Shown here piece by piece: positions 1 to 10,682 of a stretch of 64,000 bases of DNA. Made by a program: the position numbers and the translations under genes. Origin of the DNA: Cyanophora paradoxa (taxonomy: Eukaryota; Glaucocystophyceae; Cyanophorales; Cyanophoraceae). The stretch lies in NCBI GenBank assembly GCA_004431415.1, contig QPMI01000409.1:310001-374000 (forward strand). The letters run 5' to 3'. Under the pieces are notes generated by a model that ran no database searches, had not been told where the DNA came from, and was given only the letters and a program-made list of their open reading frames with translations. Position 1 is the stretch's first letter; the number at the start of each line of letters is the position of its first letter.

Positions 1-1181
1 CCTCACGATCGAGGATTCCCGCATATCTCTGGCTGTCAGCTTCAGATCCTGTCACACCTGTCTCGCCACTGCAATGGATTAGGAGATGATCATCAAGTGA
101 GAATTGAGCACTTACGAAGTTGGCTGATCTTGGGGATCATCAGAACCAAGGAGGCTAGACTCAGCAGCTGCAGACGCTGCAGATGCAAGTCCTTGCACTG
201 CACTGCGGTACAAGGATCGAAGCGCCTCGCCTCCAGCACCACCCTTCGATGCTCGTTTGACTCGCAAGCTCTGATCCATTGCCTGCAGCTCCTGACTGCT
301 TGACCATCAGGATTTGTTCCTTAGAGGTTGCAGAAGACACTCACTTTTTTCGTGCACGGTACTTCCGAAGGTCGTGTGCTATGGCCTCCCGGAAGCGCAC
401 CACCTCCCGCTCTTTCCGATCTCGTAGTAAGCTGTCAGCAACCTCTTCTAGCTGTTCAAGTCGCTCAGCGAGTCCACCTGCACACACAAGCATTCGAAAG
501 GTGCCTCATGACAGAAGATGGCACACAAAACACACCCAGCTGCTCTCGCGCTGCGGCAAGCGAAGCACTGACGGCCGGGACCGCTTGTAGTTCGTTCTGA
601 AGCTCTTGCCATGCCACTGCAGATTGTGCGCACTTCTCCTCAAGGGTCTGCACTTGGTGCAGTGTAATCTGCACATCTTTTCATTACAAACGAATTTCGC
701 CTGAATTAATATAAAAACTAGAGAGCTTCGTTTCTTAGCCAGTATTCGTATTATGCTCATCTTGAAACCCGTATATCGCACAAAGAGCAGAATTCGTCTG
801 CAAGCATGTCCAACACAACAAGCGTAAAACACAGGTCTCACCGGTAGGCGCGAAACCAAGGCATGGTTGTTCGCCTTCATCTTGCCACTGAAAGCCTCGT
901 ATCTGAAAGAAGACGTTTGGTAACGAATGGCTCTTTGGCAGCAAATGGCAGCGCACTTCTGAGAGAATGGCACGCCCGCAGAGAAGTCCACGCATCGCTC
1001 GGACGTACTCCGCGCATCAGTCTGCGTCTGAGTCGGGCCATCCTGCTGACGCGTCGCCGGCTCGCCGGCAGGGTCCCGCTTCAACTTCGCGTCGATGCTG
1101 CGGGTTGCGCGCGCGGTCAGATTCGAGGCTGCAGGCAGCGACGAACAGGACAAACCCCTTGATCAAATCCTTGAACCACAT
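1..1181 (-). CDS. coiled-coil protein, 5' part of gene (runs off left edge)
   Basis: Partial multi-exon gene whose function I do not recognise. The likely start is the ATG at 1179-1181 (MWFKDLIKG). A small exon near 850-910 (YEAFSGKMKANNHALVSRLP) lies between an AG and GTGAGA. Further exons read TLEEKCAQSAVAWQELQ (about 600-660) and ERLEQLEEVADSLLRDRKE (about 345-480), the second followed by a strong GTGAGTG donor. A later exon (about 110-285) contains AMDQSLRVKRASKGG and ends in GTAAGTG, and the reading continues to base 1. Heptad-like Leu/Glu/Arg spacing in two exons suggests coiled coil. The start resembles those of golgin-type coiled-coil proteins only in being short and aromatic, so that is a guess. 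The exon chain is well supported by splice signals; identity is open. Confidence 0.5.
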
Positions 1182-1704
1182 CGTCGCTGTAGTACGACCG
1201 CTGCGGTGGTACTCCGTCCGCTTCGCGTTTCCGTCTGCCGACGCCGCTGTCGCCGCTCGCGTTCTTTTCGCCGCCCTCGCGTCGCCGCTAACGCCGGCTA
1301 GAAAGCGGTCTGAAGGCGGCTGAGAGCGCCCAAAGAGCCGTCTGACGGGGTACGACGCCAAAACAACGAGAGCGCGCCCAGCCCGCCCATACCAACGCAG
1401 CGCGCGCTTTGGCGCATCGGAGCCGTCCAGGCGAGCGCATTGCGCCAGGCTGGCCAGGCTGGACAGCGCAGTGGCAACTTGCAACGCTCAGCGGCTAGCG
1501 CCAGCGCGCGCTGGCTGGCGCTAGCGCTGGCGCCCGGCGCTAGCGCTATCGCTTGCAGATCGGTCACGAGTCATTGGATACAGATGCAAGAGAACAAGAC
1601 ACGCACAAGAATAAAGCAGTGCGTGATATATCGACATCATGAAACATTAGTCTGGAGGTCTCCAGGTGCCGCGACTTTCCTAGCCTACCGGTACCACCTC
1701 ATGA
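1182..1704. other. intergenic, no gene seen
   Basis: Between the coiled-coil gene start and the 3' end of the TPR gene. It holds Cys/Ala/Arg-rich chance reading frames and a cluster of overlapping GCTAGCG / GCTGGCG words at about 1490-1550. I see no RNA gene. Confidence 0.4.
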
Positions 1705-3553
1705 TCAGGACCCTCCTGAAATCGAAGGAGGGGGCGCGGCGGGTGGGCCGGGCTCGCCGGCACGGGCGTGGAGGCGGGCGAGGACGCGGCGCGCAGCGGC
1801 AGCCTCGGGGGAGGCGGCCCGGCGAGCCGCCTCGCAGGCTCGCAGGCCGCCCTCCAGCAGCGGGCGGGCCCCCTCGACGTCCCCCGCCTCCATACGAGCC
1901 TGCCACGCGTACGATGACCACTATGGTCAGTCACTCGGCGGGCGAGCGGGGCCTGGATTCAACCTCGCACCTCGCCCAGGGCGAGCATCGTGGCGGCGGT
2001 GCTCGCGTGCTCCGGCCCGTACGCCCGCCGCCGGATCTCCAACGCCCGCTGCCGCCGGGGCGCTTAGCTATAGCCGCGCTCGGGAGAAACGTCAACGGGG
2101 GCCCGGGAGCACCTCGTAGAAGGCGCGGGCTGCGCTGCCTTCCCCGCGGGACCTGTGCAGCCTGCGGGACGCGGTCACAGCACGGCGGGCCAGCCTCCGT
2201 GGAGGCCGCGGGGCGCGCGCGCCGCCCGATCTCGTGGAGGGTAGCCGCCGTGGCGGGGTGGTCTGGCCCCAGGGACCGCTCCCGCGCCGCCAGCGCCCGC
2301 TGCGGGCAGTTGCAGCCCACTCGGCGAAAAGCGAAGCGAAGGAAGACGGCGGGAGCTGGGGGGGCGAGTACCTCGAGGAGGCCCAGGGCGGCGGCGTACT
2401 CGCCGCGGGCGGCGGTGAGGCGCCCCAGCTGGTGCAGCGAGGCCGCCGTGTCCGGGTCCGGGTCCGAGTCGGGCCCGCCCGCCGCAGCTGCCCTCGCTGC
2501 CAGCGCCCGCTGCAGAACGCTCAGCGGGGTGGGGTGGGGATGGAAGACGGGGGTGCAGCGCACCTCGCAGGCGACAGTCGCGCCGGCGAGGTCCCCGCAG
2601 GCCTGCGGAGAGGGGGGGTGGTCTTTAGCGGTGGAAAAGACGGAGGGGAGGGGGATACGGGGTGAGCGCCTCGAGGCAGAGGGAGAACTCGTGAAGGGCG
2701 GCCCCTGCCCCGGGCTCTGCACTGCAGTCTGCGGCGCGGCGGGCGAGGCGGAGGGCGCGGGGCAGGTCCCCCCGGGCCCGCAGCAGCCGCGCGAGCTCCG
2801 TCGCGGCCACTTCCACTTCCTTCCCCGTCCCTCGTTCTGCCTCCATCAGCGCGCGCTGCGGGCGGGTCGCCGGGTGAGCAGAAGGCGGGCGGGCGTGCGG
2901 AGGCTCGAGCGCGCCTCGGCGCGGAGGACCGCCTCGTCCAGCGCGGGCAGTGCTCCCGCGGGCTCGCAGGCCGCATCCGCCGCCGCCGCTGCCGCCGGCC
3001 GCGGCGCCGGCCGCGGCGAGCTCGGCTCTGGCTGCCGCGTCTCGAGCTCCACGCATACGTCCCGCGTCTGCAATGGCGCCAGCGCCGGCCGCGGCCGGTC
3101 TAGATCTAAATCTGCGGACCTCGCCGGGCCCTCGGGGACGGGCGGAAGCGGTCGCGCCGAAGCGGCGTCGTGCGCCGCCCGCCGAGGTGGTACTGGCGGC
3201 GCGGGAAGAGGTTTCGCTCGCGCCGCCGCGGGCGCTGTACATGTATACATGGCAGATCCGGGCGCTGAGGGGGCTGCAGTGGTCGCGCCCGGCGCCGGCG
3301 ACTTCGAGGACGGACTGGGAACTTGGTCTGAAGACCTCGTACTGCATGGCGGGTTCGACGTGCTGCTGGAGCCCGCCGCGGGCCCAAACGAGCTCAAGTA
3401 GTGCTTCTGCCGGTCATGCGGGCTTGCGGCGATGTTGGAGCAGCTCTCAGAGATGAACGGCGCGCGCTGGCCTTGATCGCCTTCTCCCCGCCGCCTTGCT
3501 CGAGGGCGTGCGGGTCCGGCCCGCGTGAGCGCCTTCGAGCCGCGACAACCCAT
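1705..3553 (-). CDS. tetratricopeptide-repeat (kinesin-light-chain-like) protein with N-acylation signal
   Basis: The chosen start at 3551-3553 gives MGCRGSKA: Gly2 with Ser6 matches the N-myristoylation consensus and Cys3 is a candidate palmitoylation site, so membrane anchoring is predicted. A Ser/Pro/Ala-rich linker follows, then TPR units of the kinesin-light-chain / NB-ARC-associated type: VAATELARLLRARGDLPRAL, PDTAASLHQLGRLTAARGEY, HPATAATLHEIG and YGPEHASTAATMLALGE, recognised by the pattern H-x2-T-A-x-T-L-x2-L/I-G. The last exon ends in stop at 1705-1707. Introns are short and GC-rich. TPRs of this type bind protein partners; no enzymatic domain is visible. Motor association is not implied, because the coiled-coil region of kinesin light chain is missing. 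It lies head-to-head with the gene starting at 3864. Confidence 0.68.
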
Positions 3554-3863
3554 CGCTAATACGGAGCCGACAAGCCACAAAGCGCCGAGAAAAGCGCTGA
3601 ATGCGCCCGTCGGCCGCAGCCGTCGGTCGCAGGCCCCGCGCAAGCGCTGCGTCGATCGGCTGACCGGCTGGCAGCTTTTGTTGCTCTTCTAACAACTCCG
3701 AAGCTTGAAAAACGCGCCCGAAGGGCGCTGGGGACGCGAGCCGAGGCAAAACCCTTCCGATATATTGCGTACCCTGCTGCTCTGTTTTTGCGACACAATC
3801 TCGCTTGCTGTTCGGCCTCGAACTGCACACAGCAACGTGTTCCCTGCCTCTCGAAGCTCCCCT
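3554..3863. promoter_or_regulatory. shared divergent promoter interval
   Basis: 310 bp between the TPR gene start (minus) and the small helical gene start (plus). No TATA box is obvious. Assigned from gene geometry alone. Confidence 0.35.
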
Positions 3864-4850
3864 ATGGCTACGCGGACCACGACAACGGTCTCGACCACGC
3901 TTTCAGTCGATGCACCGTGGCAGTGCGCGATAGTCACTCCTACTTATGCTGGTACGTTTATCGGTCGAATGCACCCGAAAACGACCGCGAGCGCGTCGCC
4001 CCCCTGGTCGACAGTCGCCTCCGCGAAGCTCCGCGCGTTCTGACGGGCGCGCTCCGGGCAGATGGCCCTCAGTTCACTGTTACCCACTATCCGTGAGTTA
4101 TTTCCTTGCTTTTTCTGCTCGCCAGCCGCTGACAGCGTGGCACCCTCAGCCACCTCGTCGCCACTCAGGTCCTCCGAGCCTGTCGAGCGAGTGATGGGAA
4201 GTCCGCGCGGACCGCTGAGATCGTCGCGCGCAGACTATCAACGGCGTCCAGACGCAGCTGCTGAAGGACAGCAAGCCCTTTAGCACCCGCGAGGCGGTGC
4301 GCGACCCGCCGAGCCGCGCCGCGCCGCGCCGCCGCGCACACTCTCACTCGGGCCGGCCCGGCCGCCCGCGCAGCTCACCGCGGCCCAGAATAGCCTCCGG
4401 GACACCTACAAAGACGTGTGAGTGCCTGAGTGCCCCGCGCGGCTCGCCGCGCCGCTCCGCTCCGCGCCGCGCCGCCGCTGATCGATCCTGGGACGCGCCC
4501 GGCAGGCGTGGCGTCTCGGCGGGCATTCCCTCCTGGAAGTCCTCCCACAACTACAACTTCCCCTTGTCCGCCTCGCCCCGCCCCGCCCCTGCCTCTCACG
4601 ATCGACCGCACCTGACCGGACCGCCCCCGCAGCTAAGCGACCTCGCCCATCAGTCAGTGGAGAAGGGCGCCGGCGGGGACCCCGCCCCCGCCGTCGCCAG
4701 CGCGCCCCGTGTAGATACGCCGATATCGATAGCGCTCCCCTGGCATGCTTTTTCGCCTGTTTTTCGTTTTTCAAGCCGGAGGCGGACGCAGAGCTTAAAG
4801 CGCGGTGCGGCCTGCTGGGCGGGGCGGGGCTGGGCGCGTCACGCGGGCCG
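3864..4850 (+). CDS. small helical protein, unrecognised, multi-exon
   Basis: Four exons join with correct phase. 3864-3951 begins MATRTTTTVSTTLS and ends at GTACGT. 4126-4190 reads DSVAPSATSSPLRSSEPVER. 4234-4296 reads TINGVQTQLLKDSKPFSTRE. 4374-4415 reads LTAAQNSLRDTYKD and is followed by GTGTGAG. Each is flanked by AG and GT, and the lengths (88, 65, 63 and 42 bp) keep the frame. A possible further exon from about 4634 reads LSDLAHQSVEKG. The 3' end is unresolved and may converge on, or overlap, the 3' end of the minus-strand methyltransferase at 4839. Gln/Lys/Leu spacing suggests a short amphipathic or coiled-coil protein after a Thr/Ser-rich start. I recognise no family. Confidence 0.45.
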
Positions 4851-6155
4851 GCGGGCGAGGGTGACGAGGCAGTGCTGGGGCAGGACGATTGGCTCGGCCG
4901 TGTAGAGCTCGTCGATCACCTCCCGCAGCGCCTGCGCGCGCGCCTCCGGCTCAGCGAACCTGGCCATGGGGCCCAGGCGGGACCCGGGGAGCCGGGGCGC
5001 GCCTGGATGAACTTGGCGAGGAAGGGGGCGGGGTCCCCGCTGCCTGCCGCCTGCCGGGCCGCCCCGAGCAGAATCGGCGAGTCCTTTGAGACCTGCATGC
5101 GAGTTCGCCGCCCCTCTAGGCGCCCCGTCTTTTTCCACTTTCGGTCACGTGTACCTTGAAAAGGACGTCCCGCGTGGGCCAAATGACGTCGTGCGAGACG
5201 GTTTGAACCTTGGGAGGGAATGAGAGCGGGTAAGGGGGAAGAGGGAGAGGGGGGGGGTACCTCGACGTCGGTCCAGCCGGCGGCCTCGAACTCGGCCCTG
5301 ATCGTCGCCGGGTCCGAGAGGGAAAGGGGGCCGGGGCCTCCCGGGACTGGCTTCGGCTGCTGCAGGCCGGTCAGAACAGATGAGGGACATGAGGAGCGGG
5401 GGAGGGTAGAGAGGAGGGTAGGAGGGTAGGAGGGTACAAGACCTCGTAGGAGGGTAGCACGCGCTTCAGAGCGCGAGGCTGCAGGTCGAGAAACTGCGCG
5501 CGACAGGGGGGTACGCTTGGGTCGGTGCAGCGGGGTACGTGAGAGGGCGGCGGCGGGCCTCGAAAGGGAGGGTCCAGGAGGTGACGAGGGCGAGGCCGCC
5601 GGGGCGGACGGCGGCGAGGATGGAGCGGAGGCACTTGGCGCGGTCGGGGACGAAGATGATGCCGAAGCTCGAGGCGACGGCGTCGAAGCTGCCGTCGGCG
5701 AGCGGGCCGAGCTCCTGCGCGTCGGCCCGCTGCACGGCGAGCACGCGCTCCCGCTCGCCGGCCGGCAGCAGCTCCGCCCCGCGCCGCAGGTGGGCCAGCA
5801 TCTCTTCCGCGAAGTCCGTCGCCACGACGCTGTAGCCCGCCCTCGCCAGCGCGAACGTCAGCGCGCCCGTGCCTGCTGCCAGCTGCCGCGCCGAACTCAG
5901 CGCCGGCAGGCCGGGGCGGCCCGCGCAGGGTCCAGACGCGTACGTCGAGGATCTTCCCGCCCGACGCGCCGCCGTGGCGCTGCGCGTAGTCCCCCAGCAG
6001 CTTGACCGCGTCGCGCGTGTACATCGATGTGACTGCGGGCGTCTGTCAGTTCGTGGCCGGCGTGACGAGCATCGCCAAACCATCGTAAGCAGTCGCGTGA
6101 GCGCTACTCGCTGGCACGCACCGTCCGTGATGTACTCAGCATACACGGACGCCAT
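4839..6155 (-). CDS. class I SAM-dependent methyltransferase, copy 1
   Basis: Predicted small-molecule methyltransferase of the UbiE/COQ5-like Rossmann class. After splicing, motif I reads KILDLAAGTGALTFALARAG. The acidic end of beta-2 is VVATDFAEEML, motif II lies in GPLADGSFDAVASSFGIIF, and RPGGLALVTSWT is post-motif III. Later exons give PRALKRVLPSYE, IRAEFEAAGWTDVE, VSHDVIWPTRDVLF and ALREVIDELYTAEPIVLP, ending in stop at 4839. The first intron (6033-6121) splits an Asp/Val junction (ITD-V-TSM); copy 2 has no intron there. One intron starts with GC rather than GT (near 5002). I could not find a phase-compatible donor for the end of the long exon near 5540, so this copy may be damaged there. 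Substrate unknown. Start taken at the Met of MASVYAEY. Confidence 0.78.
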
Positions 6156-6434
6156 CTGGTTCCAGGGCGCGGTAGCTGCGCGATGCGGTGCACGAGCCCG
6201 CGAGCGTCAATCGTCGGCCGAGGCAGGCAGAGCGGTGCACGTACGATCCGGGGCGACCGCCATCTCTGCGCGCGTCACGGCGTCGGAAGATTTGCGCGTC
6301 TAGCAGAGCTCTCGAGTCGGATCAAAGAGCGCGGCTTCAAGGCTCAAGGCTCAAGGCTCAATGCTCAAGCCGCGAGGGGGGTACGGCTTGCTCGCTGCCA
6401 GGCTGTGGCGCTGCTACCGGAGACGCGCGCGAAG
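6156..6434. promoter_or_regulatory. interval between the inverted methyltransferase copies
   Basis: 279 bp axis of the inverted duplication and the only upstream DNA available to both genes. It contains a short iteration of CAAGGCT at about 6330-6360 and no evident TATA box. Confidence 0.35.
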
Positions 6435-7874
6435 ATGGTCGCCGCCCCGGATCGTACGTGCATGCTCTCCGCGTATCTGCTCGGAACAACGCTCACCTCC
6501 GCACCGTGCATCGCAGCCTCAGCGCTCTGGAACAACGTGGCTTCCGTTTGCACGGAGTTCATTACGGATATAAGCTCGATGTACACGCGAGATGCGGTCA
6601 AGCTGTTTGGGGACTACGTGCAGCGCCGCGGCGGCGCTTCGGGTGGGCGGGTCCTCGAGGTCCGTTGCGTTGTCTGCAGCTGGCCATGGATCTCCGCATG
6701 AGCCGCTTCGCCAGCGCTCCGCTTCGCCAGCGCTCACGGCGGGGGCTCAGATTACGGCGGGCACGGGCGCGCTGACGTTCGCGCTGGCGAGGGCGGGCTA
6801 CAGCGTCGTGGCGACGGACTTCGCGGAAGAGATGCTGGCCCACCTGCGGCGCGGGGCGGAGCTGCTGCCGGCCGGCGAGCGGGAGCGCGTGCTCGCCGTG
6901 CAGCGGGCCGACGCGCAGGAGCTCGGCCCGCTCGCCGACGGCAGCTTCGACGCCGTCGCCTCGAGCTTCGGCATCATCTTCGTCCCCGACCGCGCCAAGT
7001 GCCTCCGCTCCATCCTCGCCGCCGTCCGCCCCGGCGGCCTCGCCCTCGTCACCTCCTGGACCCTCCCTTTCGAGGCCCGCCCGCTTTCGAGCTTCGTACC
7101 CCGCCACGCCGCTCAACCCTAACTTATCGCACCGCCAAACTGCAGGTCCTTGACCTGCAGCCCCGCGCCCTTAAGCGCGTGATTCCCTCCTACGAGGTCT
7201 TGTACCCCTTTCCCCAGTATCCCTCTTTCGCCCTGACCGGCCTGCAGCCGCCGAAGCCACCCCCCGGGGCCCCCGGCCCTCTCGCCCTTGCGGACCCGGC
7301 GGAGATCCGAGCCGAGTTCGAGGCCGCCGGCTGGACCGACGTCGAGGTACCCCCCTCGCTCCCCCTCCCTCTTCCCCCTTACCCGCTCTCATCCCCCCCG
7401 CAGGTCCACCCCGTCTCGCACGACGTCGCCTGGCCCACGCGGGACGTCCTCTTCAACGTGACCGCACTTTTCTTACATGGTCGCTTTGAGCTCGAGGGTA
7501 CCCTAAGAAAGCTTAAAGGGCGCCAGGTGGCGAAGACGTCGCCGGCGTTGCTGTTTGCGGCCCGGCAGGCGGCCGGCAGCGGGGACCCTGCCCCTTGTCT
7601 CGACAAGTTCATCCAGGTGCGCCCGACCCCCCGTCTCGAGCTCACTTCGTCTGCCGCTCCCCGGGCCCGCTGCAGTCTCATGGTCTGGGCGCGCAGGCGC
7701 TGCGGGAGGTGATCGATGAGAGCTACGAGTCCGAGCCGATCGTCCTGCCTCAGGTGATCGTGACCTGCCGGCGCCGACTCGGAGGCGGGCGAAGGCCCGG
7801 GCCGGCCCTGCCAGGCTGACCCGGCGCGCCCCGCGCAGCACTGCCTCGTCACCCTCGCCCGGCGACCCGCCTGA
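6435..7874 (+). CDS. class I SAM-dependent methyltransferase, copy 2
   Basis: Paralogue of copy 1 in opposite orientation with a cleaner exon chain: 6435-6659, 6751-7095, 7146-7196, 7248-7346, 7404-7457, 7527-7616, 7676-7753 and 7839-7874, all GT-AG and phase-consistent. Motif I reads ITAGTGALTFALARAGY, and the fold landmarks are as in copy 1. The exon at 6751-7095 matches copy 1 at nucleotide level over roughly 320 bases, while flanking exons differ by several residues (DAVKLFGDYVQRR here, DAVKLLGDYAQRH there). Copy 2 lacks the first intron of copy 1 but has an extra 85-bp intron (7754-7838) between LPQ and HCLVTLARRPA, where copy 1 is continuous. Start taken at MVAAPDRT; a shorter product starting at MYTRDAVK is possible. 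Its last exon is also the left edge of the tandem array. Confidence 0.8.
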
Positions 7875-8738
7875 GCCGCAGCTGGCCAGACGCAACCTTC
7901 ACCTGCACTTGAAGCTTGAGCATGGAGCGCGATGCCGCTCTGGCGAGGAGTCTCGGAGCACTCTGCCTCGAAGGAACGCCACTTGTGACCCGGCGTGGTC
8001 AACGCTCCCTGGAGCGAGCAGCGCTAGCGTGAGCTTGGTACTCCATGGTGCCTACTGCGGCATGCTGCGCCTCGCGGCGCGCGTGCCGGCGGCGGCGGGA
8101 CGCGGACGGTAACGTCCAGTACCCCCGATAGCCCTATATATACCCGCCGAAAATCTCCCTTAGCAGAAAAAAAACCTCCCTAATGGTGTAGAGGTCAGCA
8201 TACCGCGCTTTCACCGCGGCGACCCGGGTTCGAACTTCGTGATAATTTACTATACCCCCTCTTTCGTGCTATGGTATACCCTCGGCGCGCGTGGGCCCCG
8301 TACCTATACCCCCTCCCCTCCTCCCTTCTTTGATTTAATTTCGGATCCGAGTTCCTGCACACGTCTTCGACTTCCCCAACTGGGTGACATGCATTCCCCC
8401 CCCTCCCCCCTCCCCCCCCCTCCCTCCCCGCCCCCCCCCCCTCCCTCCCGGTGATCATGAGGCTCTCCCCCGGCCCTCTGCCCCCTCCGATCTGCTAGCT
8501 GCATTGCTAGCTGCCCGACCTCATGATCACTATCGAGATTTCAGCTGCATTGCTGCTAGGCTATCACGTGCACCTATATATAGCTAGGCCTGTCCGATGG
8601 TCAGGCATCGCTATTACTTGGGCGCGTCCGCATATGCATATATATAGGCAGCTGCAGTTGTGAGGTTAACGTTGTGAGTTGTGAGGTGAAACTTGAAATG
8701 CCACAGTGCAGCAATATTAATGCGTATGGAACCACGCG
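7849..8738 (+). repeat. array unit 1, left part
   Basis: Overlaps the last 26 bases of methyltransferase copy 2 and continues downstream to the 6-bp CACGCG that borders the insert. It differs slightly from later units, for example by seven extra bases near 8690. Confidence 0.9.
8177..8235 (+). pseudogene. truncated tRNA-Glu(UUC), array unit 1
   Basis: Matches bases 1-59 of the intact tRNA at 22393 (acceptor 5' strand, D arm, anticodon arm with TTC, start of T arm) and then diverges after GGTTCGAAC. The T-stem 3' side and acceptor 3' strand are gone, so no mature tRNA can form. Both internal promoter boxes remain. A TATATATA lies about 40 bp upstream. Confidence 0.9.
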
Positions 8739-8823
8739 TATCAGGGACTGACCAGCGCATTCTACCCCCTTGGCAATTGTTCAATTTCTTGCACCAAAGT
8801 TCAGTAACTGATGGCGGACGACA
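8739..8823 (+). repeat. left terminal inverted repeat
   Basis: Begins TATCAGGGACTG. Contains AGCGCATTCTA and ATTGTTCAATT and reaches TGATGGCG at about 8809-8816, where a reading frame starts. Aligned by eye with the reverse complement of 13762-13846. Confidence 0.75.
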
Positions 8824-9039
8824 CGGGCCCCGGCGGGGCGCGCGCCACTGACCCAAAATTTGAGAAAGTGACTCTGAAGACCGTGGCAGAAGCCGACGGC
8901 GCCTTCGCAGCGCTCGTTGGCGGTGCCGGCCGCCGCGAGCCGGCCGCGGAGCAGCCCGCGGCCGCGAAGCGGGCGCAGGCGGTGCGGTGCAGCGTGCCAG
9001 ATCCCTCCGAAGCGGTCGGCCGCGGCGCGAACAGATCCG
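8811..9039 (+). CDS. hypothetical first exon inside the insert
   Basis: ATG at 8811 opens a 76-codon frame (MADDTGPGGARATDPKFEK...) that ends at 9039 on a GTGAGTCC donor. The Ala/Glu/Lys-rich sequence has no recognised domain. Downstream exons could not be followed with confidence through the GC-rich repeats at 9.4-10.7 kb. The start codon lies at the inner edge of the left inverted repeat, and the right repeat carries an equivalent ATGGCG at 13773 reading inward on the minus strand (MARCRACGEHRARAQNWP). Either may be the element's own gene. Confidence 0.35.
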
Positions 9040-9528
9040 GTGAGTCCTTGCTCGCGCGGCGTTCCCGCGCTTTTAACGGCTGCGGCGAAAACCGCAGGCG
9101 CCGACGTACGGCTGCGGTGCACGTGCGCGCGTGCTGCGGCGTTTTCGATCTTGTCTGGATCCTTCGAAACAGCCGCTGAGCGCGCCCGCGCGGCCCGCCT
9201 GCCGAGCGGCGTGCTCTGGACGCTGCGGCAGTCCCGGAGTCCTAACGTGCTTCGCATAGGAATGTGAGATCGGCCTCGTCGCCTTCGCACGACGGTGAGC
9301 TCCGCCCGCTGCACCCGCCCGCGCGCGGCCGGCGCCCGCTCGCCCGCTGCAATTGTGACCCCCGCTCGTCGCCTGCAGCACACCGCTTGCATCAGCTACA
9401 TCTTTAGCTTGCGCAGGGAGCACTGGGCGGCTTCGCCGCGCGGTGCTGCGCACCTGGCCCTGCCGCGCAGTGCTGCGCACCTGGCCCCTAGGCCTGCCGC
9501 ACCTGGCACCTGGCCCCCGGGCCCGCTG

Positions 9529-9943
9529 GGCCTCGCCCCTGCACGGCCGCTGTCCGGGGCGAGCTGACGCCTCGGCCCTGCAGCTGCGCAGGCTATGCGC
9601 AGCGCCCGCCGCCCGCCGCCCGCCGGCTGCTTCAGCTTCGTCGACTCCAGGTTCGCCCCGCCGCTGCTGCTGGGCACCTGGCCCGGCCGCTCCCGCTGGG
9701 CCCCGCCCCTGCACGGCCGCTGTCCGGGGCGAGCTGACGCCTCCGAGGCTCGGCCCTGCGCAGGCTATGCGCAGGGCCCGGCGTCGCCTGCCGCTCCGCC
9801 CGCATCCCCGCCCGCCGCCCCACCGTCTGCCTCAGCTTCGTCTGCTCCAGGTTCGCCCCGCCGCTGCTGCTGGGCACCTGGCCCGGCCGCCCCCGCTGTG
9901 CCCCGCCCCTGCACGGCCGCTGTCCGGGGCGAGCTGACGCCTC
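9529..9943 (+). repeat. three direct repeats of ~185 bp inside the insert
   Basis: A block with CTGGGCACCTGGCCC and GCACGGCCGCTGTCCGGGG followed by CGAGCTGACGCC recurs at about 9485-9570, 9670-9744 and 9868-9942 (spacing about 180 and 189 bp). GC-rich, no domain. Confidence 0.8.
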
Positions 9944-10427
9944 GGCTCTCCGCATGCGCAGGCTATGCAGAGGGCCCGGCGCCACCTTCCTCTCCCCCCG
10001 CATCTCCGCCCGCCGCCCCACCGGCTGCCCGCCAGCCTGGTGCCGCCGCCCGCCTCCCCCCTCCCCTCCCCCCCTCCCCCTCCCCCCCCCCCTCCTCCGG
10101 ATCCCCTTCCGGGATCCCCTCCCTGCAATGTGTACGCGGTCTGCTAGTATACTGGAGACGACGCGGTATACTGTGGGCGCCTCCTCTGCGCCGTCGCCTC
10201 AGCCGCCGCGTGCGGCCGCGGAGGGCGGCGAGGGGGCGGAGGAGGGAGCCATCGGGGCGGGGCGGTGCTCGCGGCGGAGATCCTGCGCCGCTGCGCGCGG
10301 GACGACGCGATCCTTGCCCGTGCCGCCAGACCACGGCCGCGCGCGGTGCCTAGGTAAATTAGAGACGCCGCGGTACTTACAGGGGCCGCGGCGGTTCCTA
10401 TATGCGCTGCGCGGTACATATAAAATA

Positions 10428-10682
10428 GAACCGCCGCGGCGCCTTCCTGTACCGCCACGTGCGGCACTTTCATGTACCGCCGCGGCGCCTACATGCACCG
10501 CCGCGGCGCCTAGAAGTACCGCCGCGGCGCCTTCATGTACCGCCGCGGCGCCTACAAGTACCGCCGCGGCGCCTTCATGTACCGCCGCGGCGCTTTCCAT
10601 GTACCGCCGCGGCGCTTTCATGTACCGCCGCGGCGCTTTCATGTACCGCCGCGGCGCTTTCACGTACCGCCGCGGCGCCAAC
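10428..10682 (+). repeat. 21-bp minisatellite with palindromic core
   Basis: About twelve head-to-tail units of the form GTACCGCCGCGGCGCCTTCA plus one base. Each carries the self-complementary GCCGCGGC. The period is a multiple of three, so frames stay open and read a seven-residue repeat (VPPRRLH). Partial inverted copies precede it at about 10350-10427 (for example GCCGCGGCGGTTC). No sign that it is translated. Confidence 0.9.

Noticed and set aside
1440-3401. Open plus-strand frame of 653 codons
   Set aside because: Arg/Gly/Ala shadow of the minus-strand TPR gene; the TPR pattern, splice sites and acylation start are all on the minus strand.
5517-6005. Long plus-strand frame opposite methyltransferase copy 1
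   Set aside because: Exact antisense of the SAM-domain exon, repeated opposite copy 2; no independent domain.
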